Source of the DNA: Phascolarctobacterium sp.
Lineage (GTDB): Bacteria > Bacillota > Negativicutes > Acidaminococcales > Acidaminococcaceae
Length of the DNA: 12,222 nt
Reading direction: 5' to 3'
Assembly (NCBI GenBank): GCA_019417125.1
Contig: DXVZ01000119.1
Coordinates: 1 to 12,222, forward strand
Shown here: one piece after another, positions 6,396-12,222 of the stretch
Layout: every line of letters begins with the position of its first letter
Position numbering within the stretch: position 1 is the first letter of the stretch
Notes under the pieces: model-generated
Seen by the model: only the letters and a program-made list of their open reading frames with translations
Database searches by the model: none
What the model was told of the DNA's origin: nothing
Program-made: the position numbers and the translations under genes

Positions 6396-8696
6396 CTAAA
6401 AAAATTCTTTATCGTACCTATAACTATACCATTGCAGCCGCCCGCCGTCAAAGCATACTTTTACCGCGCCCAGCTTATCTGTACGCAAAACTTTTGCCCC
6501 CGCGCCCTGCAAACGCTGCAAGGCGTCGCGCCCAGGGTGCCCGTAGCGGTTATCCGCACCGACGGAAATTACGGCTATTTGGGGCTGTGCCCGCTTTAAA
6601 AACACTGGCGTTGATGAATAATTGCTGCCGTGGTGCGCCACTTTCAGCACATCCGCAGGGCTGATTTTATTTGCCGCTGCCAGTTCAATACTTTCGTCCG
6701 CGTCGCCGGTAAACAAAATGCTGCCGCCACCGTCCGACACGCGCATAATAACGCTGCTTTCGTTGCCGCCGCCCTCCGATTTGCCGGAAGCAAGCACCTC
6801 CAACCGGCAGCTGCCCAGCGTGTACACCGTACCTGCCGCCGCTGTGGTAATTTGCTGCGGCTTAATATAGCGCAAAAGTCCGGCAACGTCTTCCGATGGT
6901 TTTTCCTGCGGCAGTAAAAGACGGTTTACCTTTATCAAACGCGCCAAAGCGGCAGCGCCGCCAGCGTGGTCGTGGTGACCGTGGCTTAACGCCAGCAAAT
7001 CTACCGTATCTACGCCCAGATAGCGCAGATACGGCACAATAATGCGGCTGCCGGTATCAAAACCGCCCTGCAAACCGCCGCAGTCGATAATGATGTTGTA
7101 CCCGCTCGCAGTCTGTACCAACGCCGCGTCGCCCTGCCCGACATCCATAAAATGCACGGTAAAGGGCTGCGGCGCAAATGTTTTGTATAACGCCAGTGTT
7201 GTAATGCCTGTAAAGCATAATATAAGCGTATATTTGCGTTCCGCCGCTGTAAACCAACTGCGTTTAAAATACGCCAGCAGCGCCAAATAGTACAGCGCGA
7301 AACACGCCAGCGGCAAATGCGGCACATTAACCACCGCCGCAGGCAGCGCCGCCAAAAAGTGTACGGCGTGCAGCAGCGGCTGCATTAAAACACCGGCAGC
7401 GGCGATGATATACGCACCGGCAAAGGGCAGGCATAAACCGCCCAGCACGGCGATAACCAGTATTTCCATCGCGGGCACAAGCAGCAAGTTGGCAGCAAAA
7501 GTTATCAGTGAAAGCTGGTTAAAATGCCACAACAAAAGCGGCAGGCTGGCAAGCTGTGCCGCCAGCGTAATGGCAAAGCCCTCTCGCACAAGGGCTGGCT
7601 TAATAAGCTGCAGGCGTTCTTTTAGCTGCGGGTAAATAAATATCAGCCCGCCCGTCGCCACAAACGATAGCTGAAAACCGGCGTCCAGCAGCCACAAGGG
7701 GTTATAAATTAACAGCAGTACCGCCGCCGCGCAAAAAATGTTGCCGCTTTGCGCCTTTTTGTAAGTGCCGGCACCGGCAAGGGCAATGGCGCTCATAATA
7801 AAAGAACGCCACACCGGCGCACTGCCTCCGCAGAGCAGCGCGTACAAAAACAGCAGCGCCAGTACGGCAACAATCTGCGCCCTGCCGCGCCTGCCGATGA
7901 TTAAAATTAAAAAGCCCGCCACCAGCGCCATGTGCGTGCCCGACACCGACAGGATATGCGCCAGCCCGGTTGCCGAAAACGCCTCGCGCGTTGTTTCGCT
8001 TAAACCATCGTAGCCGCCGAGCGCCATGCCGCACAGCACCGCGCCTGCTTCGCCGCTGACGGTGCTTGTAATTTTGTGCCGCAGCCCCAGCGCGAAAGTG
8101 AAAAAGCGGTCGCCCATGCCTGGCTCGCCGCTGATTTGCAGCGCCGCTTTTTTAACGGACATTCTGCCCTGTATACCCTGCTGCAAGTTCCAGCTTTCGC
8201 TGTCGAAACTGCCGGGGTTGGCAAAACCATGTACGGCTTTTAGCGTGCCTTTAGCGGTGACGCTGCCGGACTTAAAATCCTGCACGGTGCCGCCGCTGCT
8301 GAACACACGTATTTTGCCATGCGCCGTCTGCATTTTGCCGCCATCCGGCTGTACGGCGCTGCAATCCAGCACAAAGCTTACGCCGTCTGCGCGCGCTTTA
8401 AGGCTTAACAAATCAGCGCTGCCGTACACCGTAAGCTGCTGCCCGGCGTAATTTTTAATATCGGCAGCATTTGGCTGCACCGCCCGTGCGCCCACCGCTA
8501 AACCGCACGCCGTAAACAGCGCCAGCCCGCAGGCAGCGGCGGCATAACCCTGCGGTTTCAATTTGGCGGCAAGTACCAGCAAAACTGCGCAAAGCACAGC
8601 GGCAGCGCCGTACCAGGTTAAGTGCTGCGGCGTTAAAATTCCCAGGTAATCACCGGCGGCAAACAGCGCCGCCGCCGCTAAAAACCAGGTCTTCAT
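6396..8696 (-). CDS. comEC: ComEC/Rec2 family DNA-uptake channel with C-terminal metallo-beta-lactamase-like domain
   Basis: ComEC is the inner-membrane channel that takes up single-stranded DNA during natural transformation. At 766 aa the protein has the full three-part layout. The N-terminal region has several membrane segments (about residues 5-70) followed by an OB-like soluble part to about 190. The central Competence domain (about 215-490) is strongly hydrophobic and carries LSVSGTHM at 249-256. The C-terminal metallo-beta-lactamase-like domain has FMDVGQGDA at 516-524, SHGHHDH at 571-577 (the HxHxDH metal motif), FTGD at 662-665 and KVAHHGS at 685-691. The metal ligands look intact, so this copy probably keeps the nuclease-like domain. 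No frameshift or internal stop is seen. ATG overlaps the comEA stop in an ATGA junction, and the TAG stop lies 9 bp before holA. Confidence 0.95.
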   Translation of the reverse strand: MKTWFLAAAALFAAGDYLGILTPQHLTWYGAAAVLCAVLLVLAAKLKPQGYAAAACGLALFTACGLAVGARAVQPNAADIKNYAGQQLTVYGSADLLSLKARADGVSFVLDCSAVQPDGGKMQTAHGKIRVFSSGGTVQDFKSGSVTAKGTLKAVHGFANPGSFDSESWNLQQGIQGRMSVKKAALQISGEPGMGDRFFTFALGLRHKITSTVSGEAGAVLCGMALGGYDGLSETTREAFSATGLAHILSVSGTHMALVAGFLILIIGRRGRAQIVAVLALLFLYALLCGGSAPVWRSFIMSAIALAGAGTYKKAQSGNIFCAAAVLLLIYNPLWLLDAGFQLSFVATGGLIFIYPQLKERLQLIKPALVREGFAITLAAQLASLPLLLWHFNQLSLITFAANLLLVPAMEILVIAVLGGLCLPFAGAYIIAAAGVLMQPLLHAVHFLAALPAAVVNVPHLPLACFALYYLALLAYFKRSWFTAAERKYTLILCFTGITTLALYKTFAPQPFTVHFMDVGQGDAALVQTASGYNIIIDCGGLQGGFDTGSRIIVPYLRYLGVDTVDLLALSHGHHDHAGGAAALARLIKVNRLLLPQEKPSEDVAGLLRYIKPQQITTAAAGTVYTLGSCRLEVLASGKSEGGGNESSVIMRVSDGGGSILFTGDADESIELAAANKISPADVLKVAHHGSNYSSTPVFLKRAQPQIAVISVGADNRYGHPGRDALQRLQGAGAKVLRTDKLGAVKVCFDGGRLQWYSYRYDKEFF

Positions 8697-9349
8697 AAAT
8701 CAAGGTAGGGCTGCATTTTGTTAAACTTCGCCTGCCCAATGCCTTTCACATTCATTAAATCCTCCACGCGGCTAAAACCGTGCACGCTGCGGTATTCCAC
8801 AATGCGCTGCGCCGTTACCGCTCCCACGCCGGGCAGTTCTTCCAGTTCCGCGGCCGTAGCGGTGCTGATGCGTACTTTGGCGCCGTCAGCCTGCGTGCTT
8901 GCAGCAGATTGCACACCATGCATACTCTGCACCGCTGCAGCAAAACCATTGCCATACCCCTGCGCGCCGCTATTAACAACGGCAGCATTCCGCGCGCTTT
9001 GCAGTCTGCGCAGTTCCTTTTCACTTAAACGCGGCACATTCACTTGCATGCCGTCCTTACAAATTTTGGCAAGGTTTACGCGGTCTTTGTTGGCTTCTTC
9101 CGTCATGCCGCCTGCCGCTTCAATCGCATCAACAGCCCTGCTGCCGGGTGCAATTTCGTGCAAACCTGGCTTTGACACCGCGCCGCTGACATACACCGTT
9201 ATTTTTGCCTCTTCCGCCGCTGCTTCCTGCACGGGGTTCTGCTCTATCTGCAAAACTGCGTCCTCGCGCTCCAGCGGCCAAAAGCTTGCCAAAATACAAA
9301 ACGCTGCCGCCACGGCGACGGCAATAATCTTTTTATTAAGCTGCGCCAT
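8693..9349 (-). CDS. comEA: ComEA family DNA-binding competence protein
   Basis: ComEA is the membrane-anchored receptor that binds double-stranded DNA outside the membrane and hands it to ComEC. The 218-aa protein (from the chosen start) shows a single N-terminal membrane segment (about residues 6-24), an SLBB domain from ITVYVSGAVSKPG at 50 to about 108, and a flexible Ala/Ser/Gly-rich linker to about 157. It ends in a helix-hairpin-helix pair from VRISTATAAEL at 159, with LPGVG at 172-176 and VKGIG at 201-205. Start choice: the frame stays open to a TTG at 9394, but that codon lies inside the leuS terminator stem. ATG at 9349 has AGGAG eight bases upstream and gives a normal signal-anchor, so I use it. 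The gene overlaps comEC by 4 bp. No promoter is visible in front. Confidence 0.93.
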   Translation of the reverse strand: MAQLNKKIIAVAVAAAFCILASFWPLEREDAVLQIEQNPVQEAAAEEAKITVYVSGAVSKPGLHEIAPGSRAVDAIEAAGGMTEEANKDRVNLAKICKDGMQVNVPRLSEKELRRLQSARNAAVVNSGAQGYGNGFAAAVQSMHGVQSAASTQADGAKVRISTATAAELEELPGVGAVTAQRIVEYRSVHGFSRVEDLMNVKGIGQAKFNKMQPYLDL

Positions 9350-9364
9350 CTGTTCAACTCCTAA

Positions 9365-9403
9365 AAAATAAAAAACTCCCCGGATTAAATCCAAGGAGTT
9401 TTT
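9365..9403 (-). terminator. Strong intrinsic terminator after leuS, directly before comEA
   Basis: On the minus strand AAAAACTCC (9403-9395) pairs with GGAGTTTTT (9379-9371). Two U-G pairs and GGAT/ATCC continue inside, giving a 15-bp stem with a three-base loop, and further T residues follow to 9365. The two inner steps pair only as U-G in the minus-strand RNA and would be A-C mismatches in the plus direction, so it is best adapted to leuS. The comEA Shine-Dalgarno starts immediately after the T tract. Confidence 0.92.
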
Positions 9404-9417
9404 GTAAACTTAACCTG

Positions 9418-11910
9418 TTACGGTTTTACAACGATATTGACCAGACGGCCCGGCACGCAGATAACCTTCACAATTTTAGAGGTATCGACGGTACCGGCAA
9501 TGTGCTGTTCGCCAAGGGCGAGTTTTTCCAGTTCGTCTTTAGAAGCATCAGCAGGCACAACCAGGCGGCCTTTCAGCTTGCCGTTAACCTGCAAAGCAAT
9601 TTCTATGCTATCCACTTTCATGGCTTCTTCGTCGTACTTCGGCCATTTTTCTTCGTGGATGCTGCCCTCTTCGGTAATTACGCCGTGCCACAGTTCTTCC
9701 GTAATATGCGGAACAAACGGCGAAAGCAGTTTCAGCAGGTTGGAAACAACTTCGTAAATAAGCCCTGCATGCGGAGTTTTTTCGGCTTCTTTGTAAGCGT
9801 ACAAAGCGTTAACCAGTTCCATCATCGAGCTGATGGCGGTGTTGAAGTTAAAGCGCTGCTCAATGTCGTCCGTTACCTTTTTAATGCTGGTATGCAGCAC
9901 GCGGCGCAGGTTTTTGCCTGCTTCCGACAGTTCTGCCGGGTCGTAGCTGGTAACCTTCTGCGCCAGCACGTCCTGGTAATGGTAAACAATACGCCATACC
10001 CTGCCGAGGAAGCGGAAGGAACCTTCTACGCCCTGGTCGCTCCACTCCAGTTCCCTTTCGGGCGGCGCGGCAAACATAATAAACAGCCTTGCCGTATCGG
10101 CGCCGTACTTGCCGATGATTTCTTCCGGCGAAACGACGTTGCCGAGGGATTTACTCATCTTAGCGCCATCTTTAATAACCATGCCCTGGGTCAGCAGGTT
10201 GGTAAACGGTTCTTTGTAATCTACAAGCCCTGCGTCGTGCAGCACTTTCATAAAGAAGCGCGAATACAGCAAATGCAAAATAGCGTGTTCAATGCCGCCG
10301 ATATACTGGTCAACCGGTGACCAGTAATTTACTTTATCTTTAGCAAACGGCGCTTCGCTGTTTTTCGGGTCGGTATAACGCAGGTAGTACCAGCTGGAGC
10401 ATAGGAAGGTATCCATGGTGTCGGTTTCGCGCCTTGCAGGCTTGCCGCATTTCGGGCAGGTGCAGTTTACAAAGCTTTCGGAAGTTGCCAGCGGCGATAC
10501 CGCGCCGGCGTCAAATTTAACGTCCTCCGGCAGCATAACCGGCAGCTGGTCCTCCGGCACAAGCACTTCGCCGCAGTCCGGGCAGTAAATAACCGGAATC
10601 GGCGCGCCCCAATAACGCTGGCGGCTGATTAACCAATCGCGCAGGCGGTAGTTAACACGGCGTTTGCCGATGCCCATTGCTTCAATCTTGTCTTTAATTG
10701 CTTCCATGCCGGCATGCAGCTCCATACCGCTGAACTCGCCGGAATTAACAAGCACGCCCTCTTTTTCTTCGTAGGCGTCGGTCATATCTTCTAATTTAAG
10801 CTCTTTATCCTTGGGATTAATTACAACAATTTTCTCAAGGCCGTATTTATCGGCAAACATCCAGTCGCGTGCGTCGTGGGTAGGTACGCCCATAACCGCG
10901 CCGGTGCCGTAATCGTAAAGTACATAGTTGGTAATCCAAACCTGCACTTTTTTGCCGGTTAACGGATGGATGCAATAGCAGCCAGTAAACAGGCCTTCTT
11001 TTTCCGATTCGCTGGAAGTACGTTCAATATCGGACTGGTTCCTTACGCGCTCGCAGAAAGCTTTAATTTCTTCGGCTTTAGGGTTGTTTACGCACAGTTT
11101 TTCAACCAGCGGATGTTCGGCGGCAAGTACAACATAGGTAACGCCGTAAATCGTATCCGGGCGGGTGGTATAAACAGGAATGCGCTCGCCGACTTCCGGG
11201 AAATCAAAACTGAATTCCAAACCTTCGCTTCTGCCAATCCAGTTGCGCTGCATGGTTTTAACGCGCTCCGGCCAGCCTTTCAAAAGGTCAAGGTCTTTTA
11301 AAAGTTCTTCAGCATAGTCGGTAATTTTAAAGAACCACTGTTCCAGGTCTTTTTTTACAACCTCGTGGTCACAGCGCCAGCATTTGCCGTCAATAACCTG
11401 TTCGTTGGCAAGTACGGTGTTGCAGGTGTTGCACCAGTTAACAGCGGATTTTTTCTTCACGGCAAGGCCGCGTTTATAAAACAGTTCAAAAAACCACTGG
11501 GTCCATTTATAATAATCAGGTTTGCAGGTAGTTACTTCGCGGTCCCAGTCATAAGAAAGGCCAAGGCGTTTCTGCTGGCGCGTCATATTGGCAATGTTTT
11601 CCATCGTCCATTTCTTCGGCGGAATGCCGTGTTTAATAGCGGCGTTTTCCGCAGGCATGCCAAAGGAATCCCAGCCCATGGGGTGCAGCACGTTAAAGCC
11701 GTTCATCGTGCGGAAGCGCGCTACAACGTCGCCGATGGAGTAGTTGCGCACGTGGCCCATATGCAGGTTGCCGGAAGGATACGGGAACATTTCCAGCACA
11801 TAGGATTTCGGGCGGCTCGAGTCCATCTCGGTTTTAAAAGTTTTGTTTTCTTCCCAGTATTTCTGCCATTTGGCTTCAATCTCATGGGGATTGTACTTTT
11901 CCTGAATCAT
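9418..11910 (-). CDS. leuS: Leucyl-tRNA synthetase
   Basis: This cytoplasmic class I synthetase charges tRNA-Leu with leucine. The 830-aa protein has all expected parts, numbered from the chosen ATG: PYPSGNLHMGH with the HMGH nucleotide motif at 50-53; a zinc knuckle with CNTC at 160-163 and CWRC at 177-180; the CP1 editing domain with TTRPDT at 248-253 and GVPTHDARD carrying the conserved editing Asp near 346; a second cysteine-rich stretch (YCPDCG, CPKCG) before the leucine-specific region; KMSKS at 584-588; and a C-terminal domain with QVNGKLKG. Start choice: a TTG at 11919 is in frame, but GAGG lies directly against it, whereas ATG at 11910 has GAGG nine bases upstream. I see no T-box in the short leader, although many Bacillota aminoacyl-tRNA synthetase genes carry one. 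Confidence 0.98.
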   Translation of the reverse strand: MIQEKYNPHEIEAKWQKYWEENKTFKTEMDSSRPKSYVLEMFPYPSGNLHMGHVRNYSIGDVVARFRTMNGFNVLHPMGWDSFGMPAENAAIKHGIPPKKWTMENIANMTRQQKRLGLSYDWDREVTTCKPDYYKWTQWFFELFYKRGLAVKKKSAVNWCNTCNTVLANEQVIDGKCWRCDHEVVKKDLEQWFFKITDYAEELLKDLDLLKGWPERVKTMQRNWIGRSEGLEFSFDFPEVGERIPVYTTRPDTIYGVTYVVLAAEHPLVEKLCVNNPKAEEIKAFCERVRNQSDIERTSSESEKEGLFTGCYCIHPLTGKKVQVWITNYVLYDYGTGAVMGVPTHDARDWMFADKYGLEKIVVINPKDKELKLEDMTDAYEEKEGVLVNSGEFSGMELHAGMEAIKDKIEAMGIGKRRVNYRLRDWLISRQRYWGAPIPVIYCPDCGEVLVPEDQLPVMLPEDVKFDAGAVSPLATSESFVNCTCPKCGKPARRETDTMDTFLCSSWYYLRYTDPKNSEAPFAKDKVNYWSPVDQYIGGIEHAILHLLYSRFFMKVLHDAGLVDYKEPFTNLLTQGMVIKDGAKMSKSLGNVVSPEEIIGKYGADTARLFIMFAAPPERELEWSDQGVEGSFRFLGRVWRIVYHYQDVLAQKVTSYDPAELSEAGKNLRRVLHTSIKKVTDDIEQRFNFNTAISSMMELVNALYAYKEAEKTPHAGLIYEVVSNLLKLLSPFVPHITEELWHGVITEEGSIHEEKWPKYDEEAMKVDSIEIALQVNGKLKGRLVVPADASKDELEKLALGEQHIAGTVDTSKIVKVICVPGRLVNIVVKP

Positions 11911-11957
11911 ATTTTTCAACCTCGCAAATAAAGCTATTTAAGAATAATACCCTTAAA

Positions 11958-11986
11958 ATTATATAGCTTACAGGATTTAAAGTCAA
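11958..11986 (-). promoter_or_regulatory. Sigma-A promoter of leuS
   Basis: The minus strand shows TTGACT (11986-11981), a 17-bp spacer and a perfect TATAAT (11963-11958). The start would fall near 11951, leaving a leader of about 40 nt with no visible T-box, terminator or leader peptide. Confidence 0.85.
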
Positions 11987-12014
11987 TTATAAAAGCCTGC
12001 ACTTGCGGGCAATA

Positions 12015-12043
12015 TCGCCAAAGTGTGAAAAATGTGATACAAT
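12015..12043 (+). promoter_or_regulatory. Promoter of the metallophosphoesterase gene
   Basis: TCGCCA (12015-12020, four of six matches to TTGACA), a 17-bp spacer and TACAAT (12038-12043) preceded by TGA, so the -10 is extended. The start would be near 12050, about 25 nt before the ATG. It is divergent from the leuS promoter, whose -35 lies about 29 bp away; the two do not overlap. Confidence 0.7.
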
Positions 12044-12074
12044 CAAAGAAGATTTTACATAACAAGGAGACAAC

Positions 12075-12222
12075 ATGAGCCTTTTCGCTATCGGCGACTT
12101 TCATTTATCGGGCGAGCCGCCAACTAAACCAATGGAGGTTTTCAGCCCCCATTGGGCAAACCATTTTGAAAAAATACGACAAAACTGGCTGGCGCTGATA
12201 AAAGACAGTGACACCGTCATCA
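12075..12222 (+). CDS. Metallophosphoesterase, 5' end only
   Basis: The gene runs off the right edge; 49 codons are visible, starting at ATG with AAGGAG six bases upstream. The protein begins MSLFAIGDFHLSGEPP. The GDFH at residues 7-10 is the first metal-binding motif (GDxH) of calcineurin-like phosphoesterases. The following KPMEVFSPHWANH and ENW-like (QNWLALI) segments resemble a family of small cytoplasmic metallophosphoesterases common in clostridia. The substrate is unknown for these proteins as far as I can tell, and the remaining metal motifs lie outside the window. It is divergent from leuS with its own promoter. Confidence 0.75.
   Translation, partial: MSLFAIGDFHLSGEPPTKPMEVFSPHWANHFEKIRQNWLALIKDSDTVI

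Noticed and set aside
9350..9394. Longer comEA start at TTG 9394
   Set aside because: It lies within the leuS terminator stem and has no suitable ribosome-binding site; ATG 9349 has AGGAG at good spacing.
9502..10320. 272-codon open frame on the plus strand opposite leuS
   Set aside because: It is antisense to the leuS coding region, has no Shine-Dalgarno or recognisable motifs, and is explained by the codon bias of leuS. The same holds for the other long antisense frames, for example 164-751 (-), 8718-9371 (+) and 1105-1677 (+).
11994..12009. Small hairpin GCCTGC-ACTT-GCGGGC in the leuS/metallophosphoesterase gap
   Set aside because: The stem is short with a wobble pair, no gene ends nearby, and it lies between the two promoters. 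It is not a convincing terminator or operator.

Overview
The window looks like a chromosomal segment of a low-to-mid GC Bacillota. My best guess is a Negativicutes member, perhaps Acidaminococcaceae-like, but that rests on general impression and no search was run. Supporting signs are the comEA-comEC-holA cluster typical of Bacillota, a long clostridial-type glutamine synthetase, sigma-A promoters with good spacing, Shine-Dalgarno sites before almost every gene, and base composition near 50% GC by eye. No mobile elements, CRISPR arrays, tRNAs or rRNAs were seen. The content is mostly housekeeping.

Layout, left to right. Positions 2-874 (+) hold the 3' part of a GltA/NfnB-type NAD(P)H/FAD oxidoreductase. 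It converges on an adenine deaminase gene, and the two share a hairpin terminator at about 886-922. Adenine deaminase (ade, minus strand) lies four bases behind a YajQ-family gene, and the pair has its own promoter at about 3173. Upstream of that is a long (about 635 aa) glutamine synthetase gene (minus) ending in a GC-rich terminator. Next, still on the minus strand, come holA (DNA polymerase III delta), comEC and comEA, the last two overlapping by 4 bp. They are separated from leuS by a 15-bp terminator stem. At the right edge a metallophosphoesterase gene starts on the plus strand, divergent from leuS, with two well-formed promoters back to back in the 164-bp gap.

The most interesting site is the glutamine synthetase leader (5190-5340). 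A strong extended -10 promoter is followed almost at once by an intrinsic terminator, with the gene only beyond it. The 5' arm of the terminator can instead pair into a smaller hairpin with a six-base AACGAG loop (A at position 1, G at position 4). This is the signature recognised by ANTAR-domain antiterminators. Only one such hairpin is seen, whereas known targets have two, so this is a candidate for transcription attenuation of nitrogen assimilation and not a proven case. The start region of the same gene also has two mutually exclusive small hairpins around two possible Shine-Dalgarno sites.

The genes fall into three themes: nitrogen and purine salvage metabolism (gltA-like, ade, glutamine synthetase), DNA uptake and replication (comEA, comEC, holA), and translation (leuS).
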